The notes under the pieces: model-generated
Told to the model about the DNA's origin: nothing
The model's database searches: none
Seen by the model: only the letters and a program-made list of their open reading frames with translations
Shown here: in pieces, positions 36,320 through 47,269 of the stretch
How positions within the stretch are numbered: the stretch's first letter is position 1
Layout of the letters: each line of letters begins with the position of its first letter
Origin: Lutimonas halocynthiae
GTDB taxonomy: Bacteria > Bacteroidota > Bacteroidia > Flavobacteriales > Flavobacteriaceae
DNA: 64,000 nucleotides
Reading direction: 5' to 3'
Assembly (NCBI RefSeq): GCF_030409835.1
Contig: NZ_JAUFQO010000003.1
Coordinates: 234,552-298,551 of the forward strand
Translations under genes and position numbers: made by a program

Positions 36320-38020
36320 TTAGAAATTACTTAATATTTTAATATGCACCTTTGAATTATCAAAGGTAAATGGGCTGTCATTGAATTTACCGATGGCATA
36401 ACTTAGATTAAGTATACCAGCTTTAGTCCTAAAAGCATAGCCCAAACCAAGGCTAATTACATTCGTGTTTTCAAGAATTAATTTATTTTCAGAATAAGAA
36501 AAATCTGTGATACTATAGAAATAGCTTGACAAGTTTGGTTTGAATCGATATTCAACATTAAATATGGTATAACTTGAAGCGAATATGCTTTCTTCATTCA
36601 CCCCTCTTAAGTTATTAATTCCTCCAATCCTGAAAAGTTCATTTTCAAAATAGCTGTCAGAATTTAATAATCCACTGCTATTGCGTATAAAAACAAAATT
36701 TTTATTATTAATTGAATATAAATAATGAGCATCAATTAATAATTTCAGCTGATCTGTTGATTTGGATTCTTCTGTTCTTGAACCTAAGAGGGCAGAAAAG
36801 CCTAAATTAAACTTAACAGGGAACAGCGCATCAGAGGTCAGTAGCCTAAAGTTGTAGGAAAGTCCATAGAACATATTTGAATAGGATGCTACACCAACCG
36901 CATTGCCGTTTGAGAGATCATTTGAATTTTCTGTGCTAAACTCAGCAGCCAGTTGCCCCTTTCCCGTAAAGTTGTACAGGAGACTGATATGCGCCTTAAC
37001 ATTATTAAAGGTAGAATCTTGACGGTACAATTCAAAATTGGCTCTAGGGGTTAGTGGGAGATTGAATAAATAAGGAATTTCAGCTTCAAGATAAAAACGT
37101 TGTCTGTTCTCTCCATTGTTCTTCCAGTATAGCCCTATCGTTTCTCCAGAATTAAAAATGTTGTTAATGGCCAGATCAAGATATCCGTTGAATTCAATCC
37201 CGTTGCTTTCTTCTTTGGATGCAAATCCGATAATGCCGTCAAATTGATTGGACTTTTTTTTGTTGAGATATAAATAAATAATAGTGGAGTCATTTGTAAA
37301 AAGTACTTCGGGTGGTTTTCTTTCATCTGCAAATGGTAAATTGTTTATGGCTCTTGATGCCAATTCTATTTTTTCTTTATTGAATATTGAACCGGTTTTC
37401 AGATTTAGCTCATGTTTGATATAATTTTTTGGAAAGTTCTCATACCCTTTCACGATAACTTTGTCAATTCTTCTAATAAAGTTTCGCTCAAGTTTTAATG
37501 TTGCACTGGCTTCTTGATTTTGCAGATTTATATTTTCAAGAGAAAGTTGTACAAAAGAATCACCTTTGTTTTCAAAAACTGCTACCAATGAATTCATGAA
37601 ATCAGTGATTTCAACAAATGGGATTACAAAATAAGATGCATTGATTTCTGAGACAAAGGGTTTTAAATCCTTTTCGTTCAAAAAGTCTTTTGATATATGA
37701 TCGTAAAATACTTTGATGAATTCCAATCTTTCCCCAGGGCTTAAGTAGGCCATACAAACAGAATCGGATTTAATTAAACTATCAACGCTCACCTCAAGAT
37801 ATCCTCTTAATTGTAGTTTGTGAATATGGTTTGATAGTTCAACATCTATAGAATCAATGCTCAAAATGCCTATCTCAACTTTTTCCAGATCAAAAGTGAC
37901 TTGACTATCTTGAAATCCTGTTCTGATATCTAACTTGTAATTCTGAGCAAGCGCACCTGATATTTGGACTAAAAAAAAGAGTATATATATATATGGTGTA
38001 AACGTCTGTTTCAAATGCAC
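36320..38020 (-). CDS. BamA/TamA-like outer-membrane protein with POTRA domain
   Basis: The 566-residue precursor has a signal peptide (to about residue 25). A POTRA-like module is visible at about 185-245, with VIVKGYENFPKNYIKHELNL. Residues about 255-566 form a 16-strand-type barrel, ending in Phe (IKILSNF) as expected for BAM-assembled proteins. An RGVNEES motif near 480 matches the RGF/Y lid-lock motif position of BamA-family barrels. It is smaller than BamA, which has five POTRA domains, so it may be a TamA or lipid-linked relative; the role is unknown. It is a single-gene unit divergent from the ribosomal block. Confidence 0.8.
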   Translation of the reverse strand: MHLKQTFTPYIYILFFLVQISGALAQNYKLDIRTGFQDSQVTFDLEKVEIGILSIDSIDVELSNHIHKLQLRGYLEVSVDSLIKSDSVCMAYLSPGERLEFIKVFYDHISKDFLNEKDLKPFVSEINASYFVIPFVEITDFMNSLVAVFENKGDSFVQLSLENINLQNQEASATLKLERNFIRRIDKVIVKGYENFPKNYIKHELNLKTGSIFNKEKIELASRAINNLPFADERKPPEVLFTNDSTIIYLYLNKKKSNQFDGIIGFASKEESNGIEFNGYLDLAINNIFNSGETIGLYWKNNGENRQRFYLEAEIPYLFNLPLTPRANFELYRQDSTFNNVKAHISLLYNFTGKGQLAAEFSTENSNDLSNGNAVGVASYSNMFYGLSYNFRLLTSDALFPVKFNLGFSALLGSRTEESKSTDQLKLLIDAHYLYSINNKNFVFIRNSSGLLNSDSYFENELFRIGGINNLRGVNEESIFASSYTIFNVEYRFKPNLSSYFYSITDFSYSENKLILENTNVISLGLGYAFRTKAGILNLSYAIGKFNDSPFTFDNSKVHIKILSNF

Positions 38021-38310
38021 TATTATTTATAGGTAAATATCAATCAATTTTAGGGATTTACAAACAGTGATGTGAAGCAATATTTCATAGACAAATAATG
38101 CTGTTTTCATTCTTTTTGTTTCAAGCTTACATCCTTTAGAGAGCCTGTCTTCGACACTTATTTGAAAAATGCATGCTTTATATTCTGGCCAATGCAAAAT
38201 GTAAAGCTAAAAAAATCAATAATTTAAAGTTTGAATAACAAATAAAAAGTCATACATTTGCAAACTCTTAAAAAACAGAGAGAACTAAAATTAAAATATT
38301 ATAAAATAGA
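38021..38310 (+). promoter_or_regulatory. Promoter and 5' leader of the ribosomal superoperon
   Basis: This 290-base gap separates a minus-strand barrel gene from rpsL. It holds a textbook Bacteroidota promoter: -33 TTG at 38231-38233 and -7 TACATTTG at 38253-38260, 19 nt apart. Transcription should begin near 38266 and leave a leader of about 45 nt, rich in A, before rpsL. The remaining 200 bases are AT-rich without recognised genes or repeats. Confidence 0.75.
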
Positions 38311-38685
38311 ATGCCAACTATTCAACAATTAGTACGAAAAGGAAGGACCAAAACAACCAAGAAGAATAAATCGGCTGCTTTAAATTCTTGTCCTCAACGT
38401 CGTGGAGTTTGTACACGTGTTTACACTACTACACCAAAGAAACCAAATTCAGCAATGAGAAAAGTTGCTAGGGTAAGGTTAACCAATGGTAATGAAGTGA
38501 ACGCATACATTCCAGGAGAAGGACATAATTTACAAGAACACTCGATAGTATTGGTTAGAGGAGGAAGAGTAAAGGATTTACCGGGTGTTAAATATCACAT
38601 TGTTCGTGGTGCTTTGGACACAGCAGGAGTAGAGGGACGAACTCAGCGTCGTTCCAAATACGGAACCAAACGTCCAAAGAAATAA
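38311..38685 (+). CDS. rpsL: 30S ribosomal protein S12
   Basis: S12 (124 residues) sits at the decoding centre and helps check codon-anticodon pairing. The lysines that change in streptomycin-resistant mutants are unmutated, in TTPKKPNSA and GGRVKDLPG. It opens the ribosomal block, directly behind the promoter. The following rpsG starts 19 nt later. Confidence 0.98.
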   Translation: MPTIQQLVRKGRTKTTKKNKSAALNSCPQRRGVCTRVYTTTPKKPNSAMRKVARVRLTNGNEVNAYIPGEGHNLQEHSIVLVRGGRVKDLPGVKYHIVRGALDTAGVEGRTQRRSKYGTKRPKK

Positions 38686-38704
38686 TTTTTTTAAGTAAGG
38701 AACA

Positions 38705-39181
38705 ATGAGAAAAAGACTTTCAAAGAAAAGGATCCTTTTACCGGATCCGAAGTTTAACGATCAGTTGGTTACAAGATTTGTAAATAACTTGATGTTGGAT
38801 GGTAAGAAATCTGTTGCATTTAAAGTGTTTTATGATGCATTGGAGATAGTTGAAGAGAAAAAGCAGGATGAAGAAAAATCTGCTTTGGAGATGTGGAAAG
38901 AAGGGTTGTCAAATGTGATGCCTCATGTAGAAGTAAGAAGCCGTAGAGTTGGTGGAGCTACTTTTCAGATCCCTATGCCTATTAGAGCTGATAGAAAAAT
39001 TTCTATGGCTATTAAATGGATGATTCTTTATGCCAGAAAAAGAAATGAGAAGAGTATGTCTCAAAGATTAGCAGGTGAGATTTTAGCCGCAGTGAAGGAA
39101 GAAGGAGCAGCAGTTAAGAAAAGAGTAGATGTGCACAAAATGGCGGATGCGAATAAAGCGTTCTCTCACTTCAGATTTTAA
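38705..39181 (+). CDS. rpsG: 30S ribosomal protein S7
   Basis: S7 (158 residues) binds the 3' major domain of 16S rRNA and starts assembly of the 30S head. The N-terminal [15 protein letters not shown] and the central [16 protein letters not shown] are characteristic. In E. coli S7 represses its own operon at the rpsL-rpsG space; here that space is only 19 nt, so the E. coli structure is not present. Confidence 0.98.
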   Translation: MRKRLSKKRILLPDPKFNDQLVTRFVNNLMLDGKKSVAFKVFYDALEIVEEKKQDEEKSALEMWKEGLSNVMPHVEVRSRRVGGATFQIPMPIRADRKISMAIKWMILYARKRNEKSMSQRLAGEILAAVKEEGAAVKKRVDVHKMADANKAFSHFRF

Positions 39182-39192
39182 TTAATTATAGA

Positions 39193-41316
39193 ATGGCAAG
39201 AGATTTAAGATTAACTAGAAATATTGGTATTGCTGCGCATATTGATGCGGGTAAAACCACTACTACTGAAAGAATTCTATATTACACTGGAGTTTCTCAT
39301 AAGATAGGTGAAGTACATGATGGTGCTGCCACTATGGACTGGATGGAGCAAGAGCAGGAAAGAGGTATTACTATTACTTCTGCTGCAACAACTTGTACTT
39401 GGCAGTTTCCAACTGAAAATGGAGTTCCTGCTCCAGATGCAGAAGGCTATCACTTTAATATTATTGACACTCCTGGTCACGTTGATTTTACAGTTGAGGT
39501 AAACCGTTCGTTAAGAGTACTTGATGGATTGGTTTTTCTTTTTAGTGCTGTTGATGGTGTTGAACCTCAATCTGAGACTAACTGGAGATTAGCTGATAAC
39601 TATAAGGTACCTAGAATTGGATTTGTAAACAAGATGGACAGACAGGGGTCAGACTTTTTAAAAGTATGTACTCAGGTAAAAGAAATGCTAGGATCTAATG
39701 CGGTTCCTATTGTTTTGCCAATTGGAGAAGAAGGTGATTTTAGAGGAATTGTTGATCTGGTAAAGAACAGAGCAATTACTTGGAATGAAGAATCTTTCGG
39801 TTCTACTTTTGAAGTTATTGATATTCCTGAAGATTTGAAGGAAGAATCAGCTCAGTATAGAGCTTTGTTGATCGAAGAAGTTGCGTCTTATGACGAGAAT
39901 CTATTGGAGAAATTCATGGAGGATGAAGATTCGATTACAGAAGAAGAAGTTCACAATGCATTGAGAGCCGCCGTAATGGATATGGCTATTATTCCAATGA
40001 TTTGTGGTTCCGCTTTTAAAAATAAAGGTGTTCAGTTTTTATTGGATGGCGTATGTAGATATTTACCTTCACCATTAGATAAAGAAGCGATTATTGGTAT
40101 TAATCCTGATACTGAGAAAGAAGTTGAAAGAAAACCTTCTGTAAAGGAACCTTTTGCTGCTTTAGCTTTTAAAATTGCTACTGATCCTTTCGTAGGAAGG
40201 TTAGCATTCTTTAGAACCTACTCTGGTAGGCTTGATGCTGGTTCATATATTTTGAACAACAGATCTGGTAAGAAAGAAAGAATTTCTCGAATCTATCAAA
40301 TGCACTCAAACAAACAGAATTCAGTTGATTATATTGAAGCTGGTGATATTGGTGCTGCGGTAGGATTTAAAGATATTAAAACTGGAGATACAATGTCATC
40401 TTTAGATGCCCCAATTGTGTTGGAATCTATGGATTTCCCAGATCCGGTAATTGGTGTTGCAGTAGAGCCTAAAACAAAGGCTGATGTAGATAAGTTAGGT
40501 ATGGGACTAGCCAAATTGTCAGAAGAAGATCCTACCTTTCAGGTAAGAACGGATGAGGCATCTGGTCAAACCATTATTTCAGGTATGGGTGAGTTACACC
40601 TTGAGATTTTGATCGATCGTTTAAAGCGTGAGTTCAAAGTGGAAGTGAATGAAGGAGAGCCTCAGGTAGAATATAAAGAAGCAATTACTAAGACTGCAGA
40701 ACACAGAGAAGTTTACAAAAAACAATCAGGTGGTCGTGGTAAGTTTGCAGACATTGTTTTCGAGATGGGTCCTGCTGATGAAGATTTTGAAGGAACTGGA
40801 TTGCAATTTAAGAATACCATCAAAGGTGGTAATATTCCTAAAGAATTTGTTCCAGCTGTAGAGAAAGGATTTACGATGGCGATGAAAAATGGTCCATTGG
40901 CTGGATATGAAATGGATACGATGAAGATCACTTTAAAGGATGGATCTTTCCACCCTGTGGATTCTGATGCGCTATCTTTTGAATTAGCAGCGAAAATGGG
41001 ATATAAGTCAGCAGCGAAAGCAGCTGGTGCAGTTATCTTAGAGCCAATCATGAAACTGGAGGCTGTTACACCAGAAGAAAACATGGGTGATATTGTTGGT
41101 GATTTGAACAGAAGAAGAGGTCAGGTGAATGCGATGGATGACAGAGCAGGCGCTAAAGTTGTTAAAGCGCATGTTCCTTTATCGGAAATGTTTGGTTATG
41201 TAACCACTTTAAGAACATTATCATCAGGTAGAGCTACTTCAACTATGGAATTTTCTCATTACGAGAAAACACCATCAAGTGTATCTGAAGAAGTAATCAA
41301 AAAATCACAAGGTTAA
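39193..41316 (+). CDS. fusA: Elongation factor G
   Basis: EF-G (707 residues) is the GTPase that moves tRNAs and mRNA during translation and splits ribosomes with RRF. The G1 motif AHIDAGKTT (15-23), G3 DTPGHVDF and G4 NKMD are intact, and all five domains are present. The next gene is rpsJ, 18 nt downstream, so tuf, which usually follows fusA in the str operon, is absent here. Confidence 0.98.
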   Translation: MARDLRLTRNIGIAAHIDAGKTTTTERILYYTGVSHKIGEVHDGAATMDWMEQEQERGITITSAATTCTWQFPTENGVPAPDAEGYHFNIIDTPGHVDFTVEVNRSLRVLDGLVFLFSAVDGVEPQSETNWRLADNYKVPRIGFVNKMDRQGSDFLKVCTQVKEMLGSNAVPIVLPIGEEGDFRGIVDLVKNRAITWNEESFGSTFEVIDIPEDLKEESAQYRALLIEEVASYDENLLEKFMEDEDSITEEEVHNALRAAVMDMAIIPMICGSAFKNKGVQFLLDGVCRYLPSPLDKEAIIGINPDTEKEVERKPSVKEPFAALAFKIATDPFVGRLAFFRTYSGRLDAGSYILNNRSGKKERISRIYQMHSNKQNSVDYIEAGDIGAAVGFKDIKTGDTMSSLDAPIVLESMDFPDPVIGVAVEPKTKADVDKLGMGLAKLSEEDPTFQVRTDEASGQTIISGMGELHLEILIDRLKREFKVEVNEGEPQVEYKEAITKTAEHREVYKKQSGGRGKFADIVFEMGPADEDFEGTGLQFKNTIKGGNIPKEFVPAVEKGFTMAMKNGPLAGYEMDTMKITLKDGSFHPVDSDALSFELAAKMGYKSAAKAAGAVILEPIMKLEAVTPEENMGDIVGDLNRRRGQVNAMDDRAGAKVVKAHVPLSEMFGYVTTLRTLSSGRATSTMEFSHYEKTPSSVSEEVIKKSQG

Positions 41317-41334
41317 TCTACTAAAAAGAGAAAA

Positions 41335-41640
41335 ATGAGTCAGAAAATTAGAATAAAATTAAAGTCTTACGATCATAATTTAGTAGATAAATCTGCTGAG
41401 AAGATTGTAAAAACAGTAAAGAATACAGGTGCGGTTGTTAATGGACCAATTCCATTGCCAACTCACAAAAAAATCTTTACAGTTTTACGTTCACCACACG
41501 TAAACAAGAAGTCAAGAGAGCAATTTCAATTGAGTGCGTTTAAAAGAATTTTAGATATCTATAGTTCTTCTTCGAAAACAATTGATGCCTTGATGAAGCT
41601 TGAATTACCAAGTGGTGTTGAAGTAGAGATCAAAGTATAA
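41335..41640 (+). CDS. rpsJ: 30S ribosomal protein S10
   Basis: S10 (101 residues) is part of the 30S head and also binds NusB in antitermination. [15 protein letters not shown] and [16 protein letters not shown] are diagnostic. It is followed by an unusually large structured gap of 156 nt before rplC. Confidence 0.98.
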   Translation: MSQKIRIKLKSYDHNLVDKSAEKIVKTVKNTGAVVNGPIPLPTHKKIFTVLRSPHVNKKSREQFQLSAFKRILDIYSSSSKTIDALMKLELPSGVEVEIKV

Positions 41641-41663
41641 TCTGAAGGATTAGAAAGATCAAA

Positions 41664-41763
41664 AACTGGAAAGGAATTTTTCAGTTACTTGTCCTGAGCG
41701 ATTGACGAAGGAAAAACGGTAAAAATATATTCAGGGTTGAACATATTTTGGCCCTGTTTTTTT
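41664..41763 (+). promoter_or_regulatory. Three-hairpin intercistronic element with terminator-like end, before rplC
   Basis: The 156-nt rpsJ-rplC gap folds into consecutive stems: 41664-41672/41678-41686 (9 bp, one G-U, loop GGAAT), 41688-41693/41704-41710 (6 bp with a bulge) and CAGGG 41732-41736 / CCCTG 41752-41756, which extends inward by wobble pairs. The third stem is followed at once by seven T (41757-41763), the form of an intrinsic terminator. No promoter box is seen between it and rplC, so it probably attenuates the operon instead of ending it. Confidence 0.6.
41688..41712. repeat. REP-like palindromic sequence in the rpsJ-rplC gap
   Basis: The sequence GTCCTGAGCGATTGACGAAG closely resembles the dispersed bacterial repeat of general form TCCTGAGCGNAGTCGAAGGA, which is abundant in intergenic regions of many genomes, including flavobacteria. 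It pairs as CTTGTC / GACGAAG. Only one copy is present in this window, so identity as a repeat rests on resemblance. Confidence 0.4.
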
Positions 41764-41796
41764 AAATAAGAGAATTAATAATTAAATAGTAATAGA

Positions 41797-42411
41797 ATGT
41801 CTGGGTTAATAGGAAAAAAAATTGGAATGACCAGTATTTTTGACGAGAATGGAAAGAATATTCCATGTACCGTTATTCAAGCTGGTCCTTGTGTAGTTAC
41901 CCAAGTCAGAACCAAAGAGGTTGACGGGTACGAAGCCTTGCAACTTGGTTTCGATGACAAAGCAGAAAAGCAGTCTACTAAGGCGCTTAATGGCCATTTT
42001 AAAAAGGCTGGAACAACTGCTAAAAGACGTGTCGTTGAATTTCAAGGATTTGAGCAAGATTTAAAATTAGGTGATCAAATTTTAGTTGATCATTTTGAAG
42101 AAGGTGAATTTGTAGATGTATCTGGTACATCCAAAGGAAAAGGATTTCAGGGTGTAGTAAAACGTCATGGTTTTGCGGGTTCTGAAAGAACACACGGTCA
42201 GCAAAGTATGAATAGAGCTCCAGGTTCTGTTGGTGCAGCATCATATCCTGCGAGAATTTTCAAGGGAATGAGAATGGGCGGTAGAATGGGTGGAGATACA
42301 GTGAAAGTTCAAAACCTAAGAGTTTTAAAAGTGGTAAAGGATAAAAACCTTATAGTAGTTAAAGGTGCTGTTCCTGGTCATAAAAATGCATATGTAATTA
42401 TTCAGAAATAA
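41797..42411 (+). CDS. rplC: 50S ribosomal protein L3
   Basis: L3 (204 residues) binds near the 3' end of 23S rRNA and initiates 50S assembly. The [11 protein letters not shown] start and the [11 protein letters not shown] loop reaching toward the peptidyl transferase centre are present. Its TAA stop shares one base with the rplD start (TAATG), which implies translational coupling. Confidence 0.98.
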   Translation: MSGLIGKKIGMTSIFDENGKNIPCTVIQAGPCVVTQVRTKEVDGYEALQLGFDDKAEKQSTKALNGHFKKAGTTAKRRVVEFQGFEQDLKLGDQILVDHFEEGEFVDVSGTSKGKGFQGVVKRHGFAGSERTHGQQSMNRAPGSVGAASYPARIFKGMRMGGRMGGDTVKVQNLRVLKVVKDKNLIVVKGAVPGHKNAYVIIQK

Positions 42412-43040
42412 TGAAAGTAGCTGTAATAGATATCAACGGGAAAAAAACCGGAAGAAATGTTGAGCTTTCGGAAGCTGTTTTTGGTATTGAACCAAATGAC
42501 CACGCGATTTATTTAGATGTGAAACAACATTTAGCAAATAGACGTCAAGGAACCCATAAAGCCAAGGAAAGAGCTGATATTACGGGAAGTACTCGTAAGA
42601 TCAAGAAGCAGAAAGGTACTGGTACTGCGAGAGCAGGTAGTATCAAGTCGCCAATATTCAGAGGTGGGGGTAGAGCTTTTGGTCCTAGACCGAGAGATTA
42701 TTCTTTCAAATTGAATAAAGGATTAAAGAGATTAGCACGTCAATCAGCTTTGTCAATTAAGGCAAAAGAAGAGAATATTCTTGTGATTGAAAAGTTCGAT
42801 TTCGAAGCACCAAAGACAAAAGACTTTACAAATATTTTGAAAGCCTTGGAATTGGAAAACAAAAAATCTTTGTTTGTGTTGGATGGGTCAAATAAAAATG
42901 TATATTTGTCATCACGAAATTTGAAGAGAGCTAATGTTGTAAATGGTTCAGAATTAAGTACTTACACTGTATTAAATGCAAACAAAGTAGTTATCTCAGA
43001 AACATGTTTGGAAGAAATAGAATCTAATTTTAGCAAATAA
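42411..43040 (+). CDS. rplD: 50S ribosomal protein L4
   Basis: L4 (209 residues) lines the peptide exit tunnel with its long loop, here [20 protein letters not shown]. In gamma-proteobacteria L4 also represses the S10 operon by attenuation. It could be the effector for the structure before rplC, but this is untested. The gene overlaps rplC by 1 nt. Confidence 0.98.
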   Translation: MKVAVIDINGKKTGRNVELSEAVFGIEPNDHAIYLDVKQHLANRRQGTHKAKERADITGSTRKIKKQKGTGTARAGSIKSPIFRGGGRAFGPRPRDYSFKLNKGLKRLARQSALSIKAKEENILVIEKFDFEAPKTKDFTNILKALELENKKSLFVLDGSNKNVYLSSRNLKRANVVNGSELSTYTVLNANKVVISETCLEEIESNFSK

Positions 43041-43045
43041 GGGTC

Positions 43046-43336
43046 ATGAGTATATTGATAAAACCTATTATTACGGAAAAAGCAACAGATCAAAGCGAGT
43101 TGAATAACTGCTTTAGTTTTGTTGTGAAGAAGGCGGCTAATAAGATAGAAGTTAAAGAAGCTGTAGAGAGTTCTTATGGCGTGACTGTTAAGAATGTTAG
43201 AACGATGAATTATCCTGTTTACCGTAGTACGAAGTACACGAAAAAAGGATTGGTTTCAAGTGCGAAAGGTGCTTATAAAAAAGCTATCGTTCAATTAGCA
43301 GAAGGTGAGAACATTGATTTTTACAGCAATATCTAA
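43046..43336 (+). CDS. rplW: 50S ribosomal protein L23
   Basis: L23 (96 residues) sits at the tunnel exit and docks trigger factor and SRP. LIKPIITEKATDQSE and YGVTVKNVRTMN are typical motifs. It lies 5 nt after rplD and 9 nt before rplB. Confidence 0.97.
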   Translation: MSILIKPIITEKATDQSELNNCFSFVVKKAANKIEVKEAVESSYGVTVKNVRTMNYPVYRSTKYTKKGLVSSAKGAYKKAIVQLAEGENIDFYSNI

Positions 43337-43345
43337 GATAAGAAG

Positions 43346-44170
<825 letters not shown>

Positions 44171-44183
44171 TTAGTTAGAAAGT

Positions 44184-44462
44184 ATGGCACGTTCGTTAAA
44201 AAAAGGACCTTATGTTTTTCACGCTTTAGAGAAAAAAGTTCAAAAAAACATAGACGCAGGAAAGAAATCAGTAATCAAAACTTGGTCGAGAGCTTCAATG
44301 ATCACACCAGAATTTGTTGGACAAACAATTGGTGTTCATAATGGCCGTCAGTTTGTACCAGTTTATATTACTGAAAATATGGTAGGTCACAAATTAGGTG
44401 AATTTTCTCCAACACGTTCTTTTAGAGGACATGCAGGAGCAAAAAATAAAGGTAAAAAATAG
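44184..44462 (+). CDS. rpsS: 30S ribosomal protein S19
   Basis: S19 (92 residues) is in the 30S head near the A-site t[22 protein letters not shown] and [18 protein letters not shown] are diagnostic. It lies 13 nt after rplB and 6 nt before rplV. Confidence 0.98.
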   Translation: MARSLKKGPYVFHALEKKVQKNIDAGKKSVIKTWSRASMITPEFVGQTIGVHNGRQFVPVYITENMVGHKLGEFSPTRSFRGHAGAKNKGKK

Positions 44463-44468
44463 TAGGTT

Positions 44469-44873
44469 ATGGGAGTTCGCAAAAAGTTAAGAGCAAATGA
44501 ACTGAAGGAAGCACGTAAGAATACTTACGTAGCGAAGCTAAATGGTTGTCCTACATCACCAAGAAAGATGCGTTTAGTTGCAGATTTGATCAGAGGTGTT
44601 GAAGTGGAGAAAGCACTTTCAATATTGAAATTCAATCCAAAGGAGGCATCTATTAATCTTGAGAAATTAACGTTATCAGCAATTGCCAACTGGCAAGCTA
44701 AAAATGAAGACGCGAGTATTGAAGATGCTGGTTTATTCATTAAAGAGATTTATGTTGATAGCGCATCGATGTTAAAAAGGTTGCGTACTGCTCCTCAGGG
44801 TAGAGCGCACAGAATTAGAAAACGTTCGAATCATGTAACAATGGTTTTAGGAACAAATAATTTAAGCAATTAA
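44469..44873 (+). CDS. rplV: 50S ribosomal protein L22
   Basis: L22 (134 residues) lines the exit tunnel. The globular part has [14 protein letters not shown] and the tunnel hairpin contains [20 protein letters not shown]. Changes in this hairpin give macrolide resistance; none of the deletions is evident. It lies 6 nt before rpsC. Confidence 0.97.
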   Translation: MGVRKKLRANELKEARKNTYVAKLNGCPTSPRKMRLVADLIRGVEVEKALSILKFNPKEASINLEKLTLSAIANWQAKNEDASIEDAGLFIKEIYVDSASMLKRLRTAPQGRAHRIRKRSNHVTMVLGTNNLSN

Positions 44874-44879
44874 TTAAGC

Positions 44880-45593
44880 ATGGGACAGAAGACAAATCCA
44901 ATAGGAAATCGTTTAGGAATCATCAGAGGATGGGAATCTAACTGGTACGGTGGAAATGACTACGGTGATAAGCTTGCTGAAGACAGTAAGATCCGTAAAT
45001 ATATCCATGCTAGATTATTTAAAGCAAGTGTTTCTCGTGTAATTATTGAGCGTACGCTTAAACTTGTAACCGTTACTATCACTACTGCCAGACCAGGTAT
45101 TATTATTGGAAAAGGTGGACAAGAGGTAGACAAGTTAAAAGAAGAACTTAAGAAAATTACAGGAAAAGAAGTACAGATTAATATCTTCGAAATCAAGCGT
45201 CCGGAGCTTGACGCGAAGTTGGTAGGTGCCAGTATTGCACGTCAGATTGAGAATAGAATCTCATACAGAAGAGCAATAAAAATGGGTATCGCAGCAACTA
45301 TGCGTATGAATGCAGAGGGTATTAAAGTACAAATTTCAGGTCGTTTGAACGGTGCTGAGATGGCTAGATCTGAGTCTTATAAAGAAGGAAGAATTCCTCT
45401 TTCTACTTTTAGAGCAGATATAGATTATGCCTTGGAAGAAGCGAATACCACTTATGGAAAAATAGGTGTGAAAGTGTGGATTATGAAAGGTGAGGTTTAT
45501 GGTAAGAGAGAATTGAATCCGTTAGTTGGACTTTCTAAGAAAGGAAAAGGAAGCGGACCAAAAGGGCCAGGTAGGAATAAATCTCGTAGATAA
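44880..45593 (+). CDS. rpsC: 30S ribosomal protein S3
   Basis: S3 (237 residues) forms part of the mRNA entry channel helicase. The KH domain motif [13 protein letters not shown] and the N-terminal [13 protein letters not shown] are intact. A Lys/Gly-rich tail ([16 protein letters not shown]) ends the protein. Confidence 0.98.
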   Translation: MGQKTNPIGNRLGIIRGWESNWYGGNDYGDKLAEDSKIRKYIHARLFKASVSRVIIERTLKLVTVTITTARPGIIIGKGGQEVDKLKEELKKITGKEVQINIFEIKRPELDAKLVGASIARQIENRISYRRAIKMGIAATMRMNAEGIKVQISGRLNGAEMARSESYKEGRIPLSTFRADIDYALEEANTTYGKIGVKVWIMKGEVYGKRELNPLVGLSKKGKGSGPKGPGRNKSRR

Positions 45594-45612
45594 ATTTTTT
45601 AAGACGTAGAAA

Positions 45613-46041
45613 ATGTTACAACCAAAAAGAGTAAAATATCGTAAAGTACAGAAAGCCAAAGGGAACATGAAGGGCAATTCTCAGAGAGGCCATCAGCTTT
45701 CTAATGGTATGTTCGGTATTAAATCATTAGATCAAAACTTACTTACTTCACGTCAGATTGAAGCAGCAAGGGTTGCCGCTACAAGATACATGAAGAGGCA
45801 AGGAAGTTTATGGATTAAAATTTTTCCGGATAAGCCTATTACCAAAAAACCTTTAGAGGTTCGTATGGGTAAAGGTAAAGGAGCCCCTGAATATTTTGTT
45901 GCAGTGGTGAAGCCAGGAAGAATTATGTTTGAAGTAGGCGGTGTTCCTATTGAAGTAGCAAGAGAGGCTTTACGCCTGGCTGCTCAAAAGTTACCTGTAA
46001 AAACGAAGTTTGTGGTTGCAAGAGATTTTGACAACGCTTAA
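45613..46041 (+). CDS. rplP: 50S ribosomal protein L16
   Basis: L16 (142 residues) contacts A-site tRNA and helps organise the peptidyl transferase region. [16 protein letters not shown] and [17 protein letters not shown] are diagnostic; the latter holds the Arg/His region that is hydroxylated in some bacteria. A 63-nt gap with a hairpin separates it from rpmC. Confidence 0.98.
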   Translation: MLQPKRVKYRKVQKAKGNMKGNSQRGHQLSNGMFGIKSLDQNLLTSRQIEAARVAATRYMKRQGSLWIKIFPDKPITKKPLEVRMGKGKGAPEYFVAVVKPGRIMFEVGGVPIEVAREALRLAAQKLPVKTKFVVARDFDNA

Positions 46042-46054
46042 TATTTAAGAAGAT

Positions 46055-46081
46055 GATGTCCCTGAAATATTGGATGACATC
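46055..46081 (+). promoter_or_regulatory. Hairpin between rplP and rpmC
   Basis: GATGTC (46055-46060) pairs with GACATC (46076-46081), and an adjoining CC (46061-46062) with GG (46072-46073) across a 2-nt bulge, giving an 8-bp stem and 9-nt loop. It lies in a 63-nt gap where neighbouring genes are usually only a few nt apart. No T-run follows, so it is not a terminator. Confidence 0.4.
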
Positions 46082-46104
46082 GAATTAAATTTAACAAAGA
46101 AAAC

Positions 46105-46296
46105 ATGAAACAATCAGAAATTAAAGAATTATCAGTTGAAGAGCTAAATGAAAAGTTAGCCATATTCAGAAAGAATTATACTGATCTAAAACTTGCTCAT
46201 GCCATTTCACCGTTGGAAACTCCAATGCAATTAAGAAATGTGCGTAGAACAGTTGCAAGAATTGCCACAGAATTAACTAATAGAGAATTACAATAA
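46105..46296 (+). CDS. rpmC: 50S ribosomal protein L29
   Basis: L29 (63 residues) is a two-helix protein by the tunnel exit, a docking partner for trigger factor together with L23. [18 protein letters not shown] and [14 protein letters not shown] fit the family. It lies 19 nt before rpsQ. Confidence 0.96.
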   Translation: MKQSEIKELSVEELNEKLAIFRKNYTDLKLAHAISPLETPMQLRNVRRTVARIATELTNRELQ

Positions 46297-46315
46297 TTGT
46301 AATTTATTTGAAGAG

Positions 46316-46573
46316 ATGGAAAAAAGAAATCTTAGAAAAGAAAGAATAGGAGTAGTTTCAAGTGACAAAATGGAGAAATCTATTGTTGTATCTGAAGTGA
46401 AACGAGTAAAGCATCCAATGTATGGGAAGTTCGTATTGAACACCAAAAAGTATGTGGCACATGATGAAAACAACGATTGTAAAGAAGGAGACAAAGTGAG
46501 AATCATGGAGACTCGTCCTTTAAGTAAATCAAAACGTTGGAGACTAGTAGAAATCTTAGAAAGAGCTAAATAA
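46316..46573 (+). CDS. rpsQ: 30S ribosomal protein S17
   Basis: S17 (85 residues) is an OB-fold protein that binds 16S rRNA early in assembly. [18 protein letters not shown] and the [19 protein letters not shown] segment are diagnostic. The rplN start follows 2 nt after its stop. Confidence 0.97.
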   Translation: MEKRNLRKERIGVVSSDKMEKSIVVSEVKRVKHPMYGKFVLNTKKYVAHDENNDCKEGDKVRIMETRPLSKSKRWRLVEILERAK

Positions 46574-46575
46574 TT

Positions 46576-46947
46576 ATGTTACAGCAAGAATCAAGATTAA
46601 CAGTAGCGGATAATACAGGAGCCAAAGATGCTCTTATTATACGAGTGCTTGGCGGAACAAAGAAACGTTACGCTTCAGTAGGAGATAAAATTGTAGTTGC
46701 CATAAAGCATTCTACTCCGAACGGAACAGCAAAAAAAGGTCAAGTATCTAAAGCTGTTGTGATAAGAACAAAGAAAGAAGTGAGACGTAAGGATGGATCT
46801 TATATCCGTTTTGATGATAATGCATGTGTATTATTAGATTCAACTTCTGGTGAAATGAGAGGAACACGTGTTTTCGGACCTGTTGCTAGAGAGCTTCGTG
46901 ATAAGCAATTCATGAAAATTGTATCATTAGCACCTGAAGTGCTTTAA
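46576..46947 (+). CDS. rplN: 50S ribosomal protein L14
   Basis: L14 (123 residues) lies at the subunit interface and is the target of the RsfS silencing factor. [19 protein letters not shown] and the C-terminal [20 protein letters not shown] are typical. Start and stop are close to rpsQ (2 nt) and rplX (11 nt). Confidence 0.98.
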   Translation: MLQQESRLTVADNTGAKDALIIRVLGGTKKRYASVGDKIVVAIKHSTPNGTAKKGQVSKAVVIRTKKEVRRKDGSYIRFDDNACVLLDSTSGEMRGTRVFGPVARELRDKQFMKIVSLAPEVL

Positions 46948-46958
46948 TTTATAGAAAG

Positions 46959-47267
46959 ATGACAAAGCTAAAAATTAAAACAGGAGACACAGTAAAAGTG
47001 ATGGCCGGTGACCATAAAGGTGAAGAAGGTAAAGTGATAAAGGTTATTTTGGACAAGAATCGCGCGATCGTTGAAGGTGTAAATATGGTTTCAAAACACG
47101 CAAAGCCAAGTGCTGAAAACCCACAAGGTGGAATTGTGAAAAAAGAAGCTTCTTTACATATTTCTAACTTGATGTTGGTTGAGAATGGAACTACTACTAG
47201 AGTAGGGTATCGTACTGAAGGAGATAAAAAAGTTAGGTTTTCAAAAAAATCTAAAGAAGTATTATAG
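46959..47267 (+). CDS. rplX: 50S ribosomal protein L24
   Basis: L24 (102 residues) is an assembly initiator near the exit tunnel. The KOW motif [20 protein letters not shown] is present in the first 25 residues. It is 2 nt before rplE. Confidence 0.97.
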   Translation: MTKLKIKTGDTVKVMAGDHKGEEGKVIKVILDKNRAIVEGVNMVSKHAKPSAENPQGGIVKKEASLHISNLMLVENGTTTRVGYRTEGDKKVRFSKKSKEVL

Positions 47268-47269
47268 TT

